Assembly: GCA_018820855.1 (NCBI GenBank)
Contig: JAHJNL010000037.1
Coordinates: forward strand, 44,309 to 108,308
DNA length: 64,000 nt
Reading direction: 5' to 3'
From: Pseudomonadota bacterium
GTDB lineage: Bacteria > Desulfobacterota > Desulfobulbia > Desulfobulbales > Desulfocapsaceae
Position numbers and translations under genes: made by a program. How positions within the stretch are numbered: the first letter of the stretch is position 1; each line of letters starts with the position of its first letter. Below are positions 41,101 through 47,273 of the stretch, piece by piece. Below the pieces are notes generated by a model. The model worked only from the letters and a program-made list of their open reading frames with translations, made no database searches and was not told the DNA's origin.

Positions 41101-41697
41101 GGACTGGGGACTGGCAATGGCGCCTTCGGAACCATTGACCTCAACGATATTGACGGCCTATCCTTTGACCCGACCACTGGTATTCTCTACGGCTCGGTCA
41201 GATATGGTGAAGGGGCATCAGGACTTCTCGATCTCCTTGTCCAGATCGACCCGGTAAATGGGGACATTAGCAAAAGCGCTTTCGGAGCAGGCATTGATTA
41301 CGTCGTGATAAACAGTGCAGCAGTCGGTGCTGGAGACGTGGACGACATTGCCATCGACACCGACGGCACGCTGTACGGTATTGCAGGCAATTCAAGCGGT
41401 GGAGGAAACGACCATCTTATCATTATAGACAAAAGGACGGGTGCGGTCACTGACCACGGCCCCCTTAATGAATCCGGCTTTCCTGTTCAGGATGTAGAAG
41501 GCTTGACCCTTTACAACACCAGAGTTCTTTACGGCACAAGCGGAGTGGAATTCACAGATAAGGGAACGGACAATTCACTCTACAGAATCGATAAACAATC
41601 AGGAGCAGCTGAGATCATCACCCGCCTCAATCAGAACTTCAACGGCTACATCCCCACTGACTTTGAGGCGATCAGCTGCTTTCCCATCTGTAAATAA
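32110..41697 (+). CDS. Giant repeat adhesin: DUF11, SdrD/Cna-B and KATNGQDAD repeats with propeller-like tail
   Basis: This is a 3195-residue exported protein. A signal peptide with a long charged n-region ends near residue 40 (QAHA). Eight DUF11-type immunoglobulin-like repeats fill about 42-1180 (each with the NNGP or NxGP turn). Ten SdrD-B/Cna-B-like repeats fill about 1187-2450, each opening with (I/L)GN/D-x-(V/I)W-x-D and a G-x-x-D-x-GE calcium-type loop. Four further Ig-like repeats of 100-120 residues, each starting (I)xxxKATNGxDAD, fill about 2452-2900. A C-terminal region (about 2910-3195) with DVEAIILS, DDIAID and YGIAGN motifs looks like a beta-propeller. No LPXTG, PEP-CTERM or C-terminal helix is visible. 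It is probably a surface stalk or adhesin; the secretion route is not apparent. The ATG at 32110 has a weak site; ATG 32122 is an alternative. Confidence 0.85.
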   Translation: MKFKMQRIQKNKATAKQLLTCSILFCSLLFLFMTNQAHAATGDVQPSSFTDNPDPVPARGIVTYTVVATDNDPANPVVDPYLELPVPAGFSFVSTTDSSNCSYGGVTPSSGGAADKVRCDWSALPSTNHTIDFVMQAPDTTGTYNLTVTMGLLAGPDANPANDSEIVNTQVSQSSDLELLSKTGSPNPVAAGGIVNYEFSVINNGPFGANSLTLNDTLPTGLSFYADNSDPAAAQDSDWTCAATGQDVACTSTSLALGATSTFSFRVKVTKDTTGAISNAASVTSATPEPKPDNNTATHDLTVVEGTDMVIAKMVDTDPVIGGQPAEFTFTATNNGPMTASNVVVTDTLPVGYTAISVLSSAPGWTCGVSGVAVSCSIATVTAGTSAAFTIQATPPTVTAIVTHQNTAQVATDTTDPISTNNTITVTYPVAPDTADLFLSKVKTPNPVAQGEDMESTIVVSNNGPRDADPVQMIDVLSTNETYVGYSGTGWTCSTPPLADADSGDGTGGTVVCTYGTTPLLAGDSTDPLIIITNATNSGTIENNACTGGVLPAGADPAVTPLPPAAGDSLTGNNCSSGSVLSTTDRADLQVNKSTDDATITAIPLENSFSYTVTVYNAGPQTAGAVDFRDTVPQYVAAGPAGSGRPATPISYATDQGSCTVTNALVHCGLGDIASGNTVTVQITVERPMKEGLQRNWASAYSTLTGDQDRSNNEDFADVTVLPITDVEVTDKLVSYAEHPAAILAGTVATYTIGIRNNGPSLAENVLVADVFSGEDFYFLDASVAGGGSCLYDGGSTTLNCDLGDMGANSTKSITVTIRPDHLATVTDDWQIDNTATVSMDTPDSNGANNARSQILPIVLGEADLAIEKNESPDFIEPVRFVPGGGTSNYLVYEIEIDNRGPSLATGVIFSDNMTSVNPAQTPFQQLRFVRDTENSDGSAGTLSYCTIGVANPFEVDGSNQNITCALANDTGHPYPDGQLPAGTSYTRYLVFEVLMAPNPISGDSYHNEASVTANEIEPTPGNNAENENTTVRTIVDLELLKDDPAGPVEVEENFAFTITVTNHGPGASPETRVSDTLPGGMVLTGTPSSATANMSVTCSGAAGDTSFTCSIDSDSDPADVMLNGESVTITVPVKMTEYPATCAAGCTPCDISNSASVSGIGPEPVPDGHPNQDSGTVQIYPPATLGNLFWLDANADGIQDSGELRIAGATVNLLDSGNTQVDTTTTNSSGIYSFTIYHAADYRVEFIKPNVSYLPSPQDAGADDNLDSDAAQADGRTELIPITYCDANQSVDTGMYQLLSLGNRIWEDRDADGTQDAGELGIEGVQVLLHSPGVDGIFWNGDDVVEGTVTTDATGNYLFTDLVPGDYAVQISPPAWVGYLPSPVQTVDPNNNVNNDSNIASTPSTGVYRSAPITLSSGLEPTSDGDSDRNTNLSLDFGLVTPARLGNRIWLDENSNGIQDAGEPGLANVTVHLKDSSGAVIATTVTDSHGGYLFTGLAPDDYFVEVDATTLPAGISQTTVYPHPGADYANQNQSLGHGYGVHLTSNGENLTADFGYNWSSGALGDRIWIDSDGDGIQDDNEVGVSGVELTLYSAGPDGLFWTADDVNEATTSTDASGNYIFAGLAAGAYVVEVTDSTAASHNIMDSGSYSQSGDPDHFGAAAATAPAGTAGDNRSTLPVILAPGDTFINVDFGYRPEVGTPLHNIGDTVWLDNNLDGIIDSGENGLTGVTIALQNAAGNFIATTTTGADGMYLFEDLPDGNYTVVVTDSENILSALHPTYDWDDNTTSPDGKSSLTLSGADDLDQDFGYAANSPSSLTGTIGDTIFLDRNTNNSADAGEGMEGVRVVLKDSGGTIIGVTYTDENGTYLFSGLAAGDYTVEVDSSTLPAGLSNSFDPDGGSDSTSALTLGNGEINLDQDFGYVANTPGSIGNFVWKDTNADGIYQADGLDGSPGTADDETPFAGVSIDLYSDSNQNNRIDPGEPRIGSTVTDSLGAYLFSGLPPGDYNVKVSDRNGILMGYWHSRGTDNTDNHSQIDYYALTLPGGGSILTADFGYYAQPGSLGNRVWKDEDVNGVYEGTTDTALADVTVFLDIEFPDGTSITLQTLTDADGLYLFPNLLLDEDFNGIGSTYGNGGDEPAHTVRIDNTTIPTGLISIYPSRGSNTDTTSVGGTAADEDDTDMGSDSPTGEPGYPPMGSRDITNDFGYFTPGSIGDIVWNDANNDSLLGSGEGLAGITVALTPPANVDLGNGLGVAATTTTNSDGEYLFSGLPPGEYTVNVVESSLPAVLQGHNTIDPDGGNNSTSDLSLTIAENNLAQDFAYFVHCSIGNFVWDDTNGNGIQDIGEAGHQGISIHLLTNSGTPVDNPMSPGFAYIIPTGASGEYLFTNLLPGTYQVLFVLPTNNSFTTQDSGGNDSLDSDPDPTTGLVTVVLGASETNLTIDAGLTGAAINIEKATNGQDADTAPGVSLNVGEAITWSYVVTNNGNVNLTNVTVTDDRIGLISCQQTSLTAGESMTCEATGTAVAGQYNNTGAVIGSPPSGPAVYDTDPSHYLALSPAPAIDIEKATNGQDADTGTGPVIATGDLVTWTYVVTNTGNADLTGITVTDDRIGLISCPATDLLVGTAMTCSATGIAVAGQYENTGSVIGTPPVGFDVTDSDPSHYIGSTPDTDLAGITLQKATNGQDADMAPGPAAEIGHPVTWTYVVANTGGVDLSNVTVTDDQVADTDIHCPDDGNSDNRITLLPVGGSATCTATGLASAGQYENSGTVTGTPPTGPDITDSDPSHYYGTTGAIDLEKATNGVDADSPPGPTIKVEKDIVWTYVVTNTGPFPLTDVTVTDDQGVTVTCPKDSLAISEVMTCTGTGVAVEGKYVNIGSVTASTPHNETVQDTDPSHYRGSTFSWQMFIPAFTPRCPPVPDYCYLVADRDNYGSVDSPLFKYTFTTDRLELLNFLGVNDVEAIILSLDGQTLYTVNNGVFGIIDPTAGKNGSFTAVEPLGLGTGNGAFGTIDLNDIDGLSFDPTTGILYGSVRYGEGASGLLDLLVQIDPVNGDISKSAFGAGIDYVVINSAAVGAGDVDDIAIDTDGTLYGIAGNSSGGGNDHLIIIDKRTGAVTDHGPLNESGFPVQDVEGLTLYNTRVLYGTSGVEFTDKGTDNSLYRIDKQSGAAEIITRLNQNFNGYIPTDFEAISCFPICK

Positions 41698-41700
41698 GAA

Positions 41701-41737
41701 TGTTCTCCTGCAGACAAAAAGAGTCTGCAGGAGAACA
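41701..41737. terminator. Perfect 15-base stem-loop between convergent genes
   Basis: A stem of 15 perfect pairs (TGTTCTCCTGCAGAC and complement) with a seven-base loop starts three bases after the adhesin stop. There is no T-run, but position between two convergent genes suggests termination or transcript-end protection for both. Confidence 0.5.
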
Positions 41738-41756
41738 CAGATGATTCCTCATCTCC

Positions 41757-42455
41757 TTACGAATCAGCCGTGAACGCTATTGTACGGCAATTCAGATTGC
41801 TCGTCATGTAGAAGAGCAAGGAATAAATAAATAAGATAACACCAAGCATCTCAAGAAGTTCTTCACATGTATACAGCACAGCATACAAGATGGTGTCTGT
41901 ACCGTGCAACTGATGCTGCCAGCCGCCAAACAGCTCAAAACCGATAGCCCCCCCGATAAAGACAACTCCGGAAACCACAAACAGCAACAGTACCTTTCTT
42001 GGTAATTGCAAAAGAAACTTCAGATAAATACCGAACAACAGCATAACAGCTGCACCATAGGGTATCACCCAGGAGTAGAAAAAGATACCTGATGTATTCA
42101 ACACCCGGGAAAGAGGAACCATGAGACGTTCATGTAATGAGGCGATCTCATCAACCGAGAGGTAAACAAATATTGCTGACAGAAAATACCAATACAAGCA
42201 TGAGACACGATTCGTTTTATGAACCGATGCAATAAAGAAAAGAAGAATTCCTGCCACTAATAGATTAACAGATGAAAAGAATGTCGGAACGTTACTTTCC
42301 GTATTGAAATCAAACAGTAAACTTATCTCACACAGACAATGATTAGCAGGGAACACATGCCTGCACAGTATCCCCACACCGTTTGCACAGAGGAGTACAA
42401 GAACAAATCTGAAAAGTATCTTCCTGATTTTTTTTGGATATATTGCAATAGACAA
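41757..42455 (-). CDS. Hypothetical multi-spanning membrane protein
   Basis: This frame encodes 232 residues with about six to seven hydrophobic helices spread over the length. The only plausible start is TTG at 42455, because GGAGAGAG lies six bases before it and no in-frame ATG occurs until residue 111. Conserved-looking polar elements sit between helices: SVDEIASLHERL, GFELFGGWQHQLHG and EELLEMLG, the last two near the membrane face. Similar multi-pass proteins with acidic-histidine motifs are found in many bacteria, but I do not recall a defined function. It is convergent with the adhesin and divergent from the DUF2202 gene. Confidence 0.65.
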   Translation of the reverse strand: MSIAIYPKKIRKILFRFVLVLLCANGVGILCRHVFPANHCLCEISLLFDFNTESNVPTFFSSVNLLVAGILLFFIASVHKTNRVSCLYWYFLSAIFVYLSVDEIASLHERLMVPLSRVLNTSGIFFYSWVIPYGAAVMLLFGIYLKFLLQLPRKVLLLFVVSGVVFIGGAIGFELFGGWQHQLHGTDTILYAVLYTCEELLEMLGVILFIYSLLFYMTSNLNCRTIAFTADS

Positions 42456-42952
42456 TCACTCTCTCCAGGTGGAATCATTAAAAAAACAAGCCCCATAAAA
42501 AATGACGCCTGCTTTTGGGGAAACAGAACAATAAAAGGTAATCAATCTGCTGGGATCAACGGACAATCCCCCCTTACCCGCTGACTGACTATTATGGACT
42601 CCCGGGCGATACCGAGTCCTTCCCACTCTTCTCCTTCCGCATCAAAAACAATTTCCACCAAGGGTCCAAACGTCCACATCCGGTCCAAATGCACAACGTG
42701 AAATTACAATACAAAAAGTAAAAAAACAATATTGCCCGGCCGGGTAGAACCATAACTCCGACCAAACCCTTTCATAACGCTGCGAGAACTTAACACCTTC
42801 TTTACGCCAGGCTTTATGGTTGCGACCATTGCAATACCTAACCAATTCAATAGTTTTATTGTGGTACATCGTATCTCCACCACAATTTAAAGGCTATCAG
42901 CATGACCTCTCCATCCCCTTCGTATTTTTTTTAAATATATTTTATTTTTACC
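42456..42952. other. Intergenic region before the DUF2202 promoter
   Basis: No supported gene is present. A minus-strand frame of 75 codons at 42642-42869 has a modest site (GTGGAGAT) before its ATG but no recognisable product, and I do not call it. The right end grades into an A/T-rich promoter region. Confidence 0.35.
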
Positions 42953-42981
42953 TTGTCTTTCCAAAAATACTGGTTTATACC
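42953..42981 (+). promoter_or_regulatory. Likely promoter of the DUF2202 gene
   Basis: TTGTCT (42953-42958) and TATACC (42976-42981) are 17 bases apart, four of six matches each. The predicted start of transcription falls at about 42988, exactly at the left edge of the palindromic operator. Confidence 0.45.
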
Positions 42982-42987
42982 ATGATG

Positions 42988-43012
42988 AACGGTAACGATA
43001 ATCGTTACCGTT
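42988..43012. promoter_or_regulatory. Perfect palindromic operator resembling a Fur box
   Basis: A 25-base palindrome (12-base arms AACGGTAACGAT and its complement around one A) lies 71 bases before the DUF2202 start. Its 19-base core GGTAACGATAATCGTTACC matches the classical Fur consensus GATAATGATAATCATTATC at 15 of 19 positions, and the four differences are themselves symmetrical. Position over the predicted start of transcription fits repression. The regulator could be Fur or a relative such as Zur, Mur or Nur. Confidence 0.55.
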
Positions 43013-43082
43013 TACTTGCAATGAGAGTAGCTACCTCAATAAACCGATATTAATAAGTTTTCCACAAAGGAGCCCCACAACA

Positions 43083-43745
43083 ATGAAGAAAACACTATCA
43101 GCAATCGCCTTTTCATGCCTGACTCTTAGTTCCCCTCTTTACAGCATGGCCGCAACCCTCGATATTGGCGAGGAAACCCACCTCATCTTTATGCGAGAGG
43201 AAGAAAAACTGGCTCGCGATGTCTATCTTACCTTGAGCGAACTCTATCCAGGCGATCTCACCTTTTCAAACATTGGTGACAACTCCGAGCAGACCCATAC
43301 CGATACCGTTCGTGACATGCTGGCCGTCTATAATATTGCAGACCCCAATCCGGATGCCAATGATCTTCCTGACAGCATCGGAGTCTTTACCGGAACAGAT
43401 TATGGCTGGTATTTTACTGAAAAATTCAATCTCCTCGTTGAGTGGGGTTCTCAGAGTCAGCTCGATGGCTGGTATGTCGGTGCCTTCATTGAAGAACTTG
43501 ACATGGTGGACATCATCGGCTGCCCGAAAGTCATAGTTGAAACAGACAACGGCATCAATGCCGGTGAGTGCGGAATGGAGTATACCGATGAAGCCGAGTT
43601 GAAGACAATGTATGGCCATCTGGTGGACGGTTCTGAGAATCACCTCAGGGCCTATGTTCAAAATATTGAAAACGTCATTGGTGCAGGCAATTATGTGGCC
43701 CAGGTTTTGACTCAGGCAGAAGTTGATGCCATTTTAGGCCGCTAA
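43083..43745 (+). CDS. Exported DUF2202 ferritin-like protein
   Basis: This 220-residue protein has a signal peptide ending near residue 24 (SMAATL) and a full DUF2202 domain. Helix motifs with putative metal ligands are all present: FMREEEKLARDVY, NSEQTHTDTV, EELDMVDI and NHLRAYVQNIE, giving the glutamate/histidine set of a four-helix ferritin-like site. Members of this family are thought to bind iron and are often found in anaerobes and halophiles; enzymatic activity is unproven. A ribosome-binding site (AAAGGAG) precedes the ATG at 43083. The Fur-like palindrome upstream supports a link to iron. The two cysteines (about 148 and 160) lie in the loop before the last helices. Confidence 0.85.
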   Translation: MKKTLSAIAFSCLTLSSPLYSMAATLDIGEETHLIFMREEEKLARDVYLTLSELYPGDLTFSNIGDNSEQTHTDTVRDMLAVYNIADPNPDANDLPDSIGVFTGTDYGWYFTEKFNLLVEWGSQSQLDGWYVGAFIEELDMVDIIGCPKVIVETDNGINAGECGMEYTDEAELKTMYGHLVDGSENHLRAYVQNIENVIGAGNYVAQVLTQAEVDAILGR

Positions 43746-43790
43746 GGAAGTCCTTCCCTGTTAGGATACTGTTTTTTCAAAGATTGAGTA

Positions 43791-43834
43791 AAAGACAGCC
43801 GGGATCGTTATGAACGAACCCGGCTGTCTTTTTC
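43791..43834 (+). terminator. Intrinsic terminator of the DUF2202 gene
   Basis: A perfect 13-base stem (AAAGACAGCCGGG and complement) with a 15-base loop ends in TCTTTTTC, 45 bases after the stop codon. Confidence 0.85.
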
Positions 43835-44133
43835 CGATATACCGACACAGCAAAACCGATTCTGTCTCTCTCTTCTTTACTTTCTCCTCCGCAACAACTC
43901 CCTGTCAGGACAGCGACAGTATTAAACGGGAACAGCTCCTCTACCTACAAGATTGAGAAACTTCACAGGGCCACTTCTCTTATGGGGAGATAAGAAAAGA
44001 AATGAGATTACAAAAATCAGCCAACAACCAATCTCATTTTTGCTACCATAACAAAACCACACCTGGTAAACAGTAAGAGAAGGCTGGATACAGACAACCC
44101 GATAATCACACGAAACAGCAAAGGAGAACTGGT
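43835..44133. other. Upstream region of the rubredoxin gene
   Basis: These 299 bases hold no coding signal. The rubredoxin promoter is presumably within; no canonical pair with good spacing was found. Confidence 0.35.
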
Positions 44134-44292
44134 ATGCAAAAATGGGAATGCCCCTGTGGCTATATCTATGACCCCGAAGAAGGTGACTATGAGCATGGTG
44201 TTGAGCCAGGAACCCCTTGGGAAGACGTACCCGACAGCTGGGTTTGCCCAAAGTGCGGTGCAGAAAAAGATGCTTTCTGGGAAGCTGATTAG
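44134..44292 (+). CDS. Rubredoxin with a C-x-C first knuckle
   Basis: This is a 52-residue rubredoxin, starting at ATG 44134 after an AAGGAGA site. The chain follows the family pattern: [15 protein letters not shown], then [25 protein letters not shown] and a terminal F-W. Rubredoxin carries one electron on a single iron held by four cysteines. The second pair (CPKC) is standard. The first pair is C6-P-C8, with one residue fewer than the normal C-x-x-C. The rest is fully rubredoxin-like, so the gene is intact rather than decayed. Its partner may be a rubrerythrin, flavodiiron protein or superoxide reductase, none of which are nearby; the ferritin-like gene is the closest neighbour. Confidence 0.9.
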   Translation: MQKWECPCGYIYDPEEGDYEHGVEPGTPWEDVPDSWVCPKCGAEKDAFWEAD

Positions 44293-44353
44293 TACGAAAT
44301 CCAGAGCACAACAGAAAACTCAAAAGCACTACGCCCTTCCCGGGAAGAGGCAA

Positions 44354-44399
44354 AGAAATGAGAGATTCAAGTCGCAACCGACTTGAATCTCTCATTTCT
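44354..44399. terminator. Perfect 21-base stem-loop after rubredoxin
   Basis: A stem of 21 perfect pairs around a CAAC tetraloop begins 62 bases after the rubredoxin stop. The right arm ends in CATTTCT with no long T-run. It most likely ends the rubredoxin transcript or protects its 3' end. Confidence 0.55.
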
Positions 44400-44604
44400 G
44401 CAATCCTGCGGATACCGCAAACGAAAGCCACTTCCGGAGAAAGCCTGGCAAGACCCCACTCCTTTCTCATTTCACCGTAACACTCCCGCCGATCCATCAG
44501 AAACAGAGTTTTTTTCACACAGATCCCCTCCTCCCTGTCTCCTTGACTGTGTAGCCCCCGACTTCTTCAAGACCTTGGAGAAATGGATTCCCTGTGCTCC
44601 GCAA

Positions 44605-44633
44605 TTGACTTCCGTTCTCTTTTCAGGTATTTT
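44605..44633 (+). promoter_or_regulatory. Promoter of the cobalamin-riboswitch transcript
   Basis: TTGACT (44605-44610) and TATTTT (44628-44633) are 17 bases apart, and the implied start of transcription (about 44641) is just before the riboswitch. The location is what makes this convincing. Confidence 0.5.
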
Positions 44634-44644
44634 TGCCAGATATT

Positions 44645-44810
44645 TTTTCAGATGCTCAAGTTACGAGCTTAATAGGGAAGCCGGCGAAAATCCGGCACGG
44701 GCCCGCCGCTGTGACCGGGGACGACCACTGCATAATGCCACTGACCGAAAGGTCGGGAAGGCGCAGTGGAAGATTGATCCGGAAGTCAGAAGACCTGTCT
44801 GAAAAACTGA
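44645..44810 (+). ncRNA. Cobalamin riboswitch (AdoCbl/B12 type)
   Basis: The core of the cobalamin aptamer is clear: GGGAAgCCGG with the following AATCCGGC, then CCGCTGTGACC with GGGGAC, CCACTG, a variable arm with GGGAAGGC and its paired CAGTGG, then GATCCGGAAGTCAG and the B12 box AGTCAGAAGACCTGTC at 44784-44799. The leader ends in an intrinsic terminator and the next gene encodes a BtuB-like receptor, so high corrinoid should stop transcription of the uptake operon. Confidence 0.92.
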
Positions 44811-44864
44811 TAATGGTGTGTACCTCCGTGGACCAGAGGTAACGAACATTCGTGGAATATAGGG

Positions 44865-44905
44865 AATCCTCGAATCATTTTAATATGGTTCGGGGATTTT
44901 TTTTT
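44865..44905 (+). terminator. Riboswitch-linked intrinsic terminator
   Basis: AATCCTCGAATCAT (44865-44878) pairs with ATGGTTCGGGGATT, followed directly by eight or more T. The stem has two G-U-type pairs and otherwise matches. Its place between the aptamer and the receptor start marks it as the expression platform. A short TACCTC/GAGGTA hairpin at 44821-44840 may be part of the switching set. Confidence 0.75.
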
Positions 44906-45086
44906 GCTGTCGGCCCCCGAGCCTGCAATCCTTTTTGCCGATTGATCACAGGAAACAACAGTCATGACCAAGGGAAAGCACGATCTGTTCGTGTCTTCAT
45001 TTTGATTCTCAGTCCTGCTGAAGTTCCCCCTTGACCCGACCGGAAAGAAGAGATTGCCCATCTTTATGATTGCAAGGAATAAATCA

Positions 45087-47138
45087 ATGAAAAAAAGACG
45101 TTCTGTACTGCTGATATCACTGTTAATCGCTCCTGTGCCGGCAAATGGCCAGGAACAGCCGACCTCCCTAGAAACAACGGTGATGCTGGACGAGGTCGTG
45201 GTAACTGCCACCAAGACGGTTGAGAAAAGAAAAGATGTGCCCAATGCGGTTATCATCAAAAACGCCCAGGACCTGGAGGATGCTCCGGCGCAGGGGATCG
45301 GTGAGCTGCTGGCCAACGAACCCGGATTGGACTGGCGGACATACGGCAATTACGGTGGCGCGACCCAGGCCATCCATATCCGTGGCATGGGCGGCGATGC
45401 CACCCAGGTTTTTTTAAACGGGATTAATTTAAACTCACCGACCTTTGCCTCAGCCGACATTGGCCGACTGCCCACCAACAGCATAGAAAAAATTGAAGTG
45501 ATCAAGGGATCCGGTTCGTTGCTTTACGGTACCGGGGCCATGGGGGGCACAGTACAGCTGCTGACCAAAAACCCGCAGCATGAACAGATGACTGCCAGAG
45601 CCACCGCTGGCTATGGCACTGAGGAGAGCTACGAACTGGCAGCGGAGCACGGCATGTTTGTGACAGAAACGCTGGGTTATTATCTCACTGCCACCAGCAG
45701 AGAAACCGATGGTTTTCGCGATAACAGCGACCTGGAACACAAGGATCTTTCCTGCAAACTGCTTTTTGACGCACCCGAGCTGATGCAGATTTCACTTTTC
45801 TCCGCCTATATAGATCGCGAGTACGGTCTGCCGGGCGTGAAGCCACCTGAAGGTACCGCACCCCACCTGATTAACTCCACCCTCATGTATAATGACCAGT
45901 CTGCCAGTCTGGTAAACAGAGGCGAGGACGAAGACTGGCATAACGTTTTGGAGCTGACAGCGCAACCGTGGCTTTTTCTGAACCTGACCATGCGGGCCGA
46001 CTACTCAGATACAGAGAGCTACAATCTCAATCGATACAACAGCAGCGGGACTGGAGTGGAAACCTGGGTCACCAATACAACCACGGGGATTGAGGGCTTT
46101 CTTGACTGGCATCCCCTTTCTCAATTAACCGTCTTGGCAGGCGGCCAGTATCGTGACTACGATTCCGAAAACAAACAAGGCAATATTGATGCTTATGGAG
46201 CAGCGGTGGCTGGCTCCCGTACTCTGCTGGAAAGCAGTGTCTACACCAGAGGTGCCTATTCCGAGATCCAGTATCGGCCCCTCCACTATATCAAGCTGCT
46301 GGCCGGCCTCCGACACGAACAGCACTCCACCGCCGGCTCAGAGTCGATTCCCCGCTTTGGCCTGGTCATCAATCCCTATGAAACCACAGCTATAAAGCTC
46401 AGCCACGGCAAACATTTCCGGGCCCCCTCAATTAATGATCTGTTCTGGCCCGATGACGGATTCACCAAAGGCAATACTGCCTTGATTGCCGAAACAGGCT
46501 GGCACAGCGATGTCACCATAGAACAGTCCCTCTGGCAAGAGAGGATCATGGCCACTCTTTCCGCTTTTCGTACTGATATAGATGACAAGATCACCTGGGC
46601 TGAAGATCCGGCTGATCCCAATACCATCAACTGGGGTGGCTATTGGAAACCGTCAAATGTCAACCAATTCACTAGTCGTGGTGTTGAACTGGGCCTCACC
46701 GTTACCCCGGTGGAACCGTTACACATTTCCTTGGCCTACACCTATGTAAATGCTGAAGAAGAAAAGGTGGATGGTGCCTGGCGGCAGGCCACCAACACAG
46801 CTGACAACACCTTCAAGGTGGAGGCAGGCTACCTGCTCCCCTTTGGGCTGTATGTTGACATGGTGGTGCGTTATGTGGATGAACGGCCCTCAGCCTATGC
46901 AACTGATGCAGACCTCTCCCCGGAGCATGTTCTGCCTTCGTACTGGACCGCAGACATCAAACTCAGCCAGAACCTTGGTGAACATTGGCTGCTGACGTTT
47001 ACCGCCACAAACCTGTTTGACACGGAGTACGACACCAACAGCAGCGATTTTTACGGCGCCACCTACGAGGCGACACAGAACGCAGGCTATCCCGGGGCCG
47101 GCCGTTCCCTCTTTGCCTCCCTCAGCTACGAGTTCTAA
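45087..47138 (+). CDS. btuB: TonB-dependent outer-membrane receptor, corrinoid type
   Basis: The receptor has 683 residues from ATG 45087, which follows AAGGAAT and opens a signal peptide ending near VPANG. A TonB box-like DEVVVTAT lies at about 33-40, the plug domain follows (NEPGLDW, IHIRGMGGDATQVFLNGI, IEVIKGSGSLLYGTGAMGGTV), and a 22-strand barrel runs to the terminal phenylalanine in SLSYEF. The riboswitch upstream and btuFCD downstream point to cobalamin or another corrinoid as the ligand. It is the first gene of a seven-gene operon and should carry the substrate across the outer membrane with energy from ExbB-ExbD-TonB encoded immediately after. Confidence 0.88.
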   Translation: MKKRRSVLLISLLIAPVPANGQEQPTSLETTVMLDEVVVTATKTVEKRKDVPNAVIIKNAQDLEDAPAQGIGELLANEPGLDWRTYGNYGGATQAIHIRGMGGDATQVFLNGINLNSPTFASADIGRLPTNSIEKIEVIKGSGSLLYGTGAMGGTVQLLTKNPQHEQMTARATAGYGTEESYELAAEHGMFVTETLGYYLTATSRETDGFRDNSDLEHKDLSCKLLFDAPELMQISLFSAYIDREYGLPGVKPPEGTAPHLINSTLMYNDQSASLVNRGEDEDWHNVLELTAQPWLFLNLTMRADYSDTESYNLNRYNSSGTGVETWVTNTTTGIEGFLDWHPLSQLTVLAGGQYRDYDSENKQGNIDAYGAAVAGSRTLLESSVYTRGAYSEIQYRPLHYIKLLAGLRHEQHSTAGSESIPRFGLVINPYETTAIKLSHGKHFRAPSINDLFWPDDGFTKGNTALIAETGWHSDVTIEQSLWQERIMATLSAFRTDIDDKITWAEDPADPNTINWGGYWKPSNVNQFTSRGVELGLTVTPVEPLHISLAYTYVNAEEEKVDGAWRQATNTADNTFKVEAGYLLPFGLYVDMVVRYVDERPSAYATDADLSPEHVLPSYWTADIKLSQNLGEHWLLTFTATNLFDTEYDTNSSDFYGATYEATQNAGYPGAGRSLFASLSYEF

Positions 47139-47216
47139 AGATCCGGCATCCAGGTATCCTTTATCCTCTGGTTCTGATCTGGCTTTCTAAAACGGTGGAA
47201 AATTATCATTCTCCTT

Positions 47217-47248
47217 GTCCCTGTCATGACACCTCTCATGACAGGGAC
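47217..47248 (+). repeat. Perfect 13-base inverted repeat between receptor and exbB
   Basis: GTCCCTGTCATGA and its exact complement flank a six-base loop, starting 79 bases after the receptor stop and ending 26 bases before the exbB start. There is no T-run. In mid-operon it could tune the ratio of receptor to energy-complex transcripts by blocking 3' exonucleases, or be a protein-binding operator. Confidence 0.55.
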
Positions 47249-47273
47249 TCAACCCTATATTCACAGAGAAACA

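Noticed and set aside
32110..41697. Direct repeats as a possible CRISPR or satellite array
   Set aside because: The repeats keep codon frame across 9.6 kb and translate into known Ig-like domains; spacing is hundreds of bases.
42642..42869. A 75-codon minus-strand frame with GTGGAGAT before its ATG
   Set aside because: The product is unrecognised, tryptophan/cysteine-rich in an unprotein-like way, and the site is only moderate. Left out as a gene.
44645..44810. tRNA-like folding in the leader before the receptor gene
   Set aside because: The conserved blocks match the cobalamin aptamer in order, including the B12 box; there is no anticodon arm or CCA end. No other tRNA or rRNA was seen in the window.
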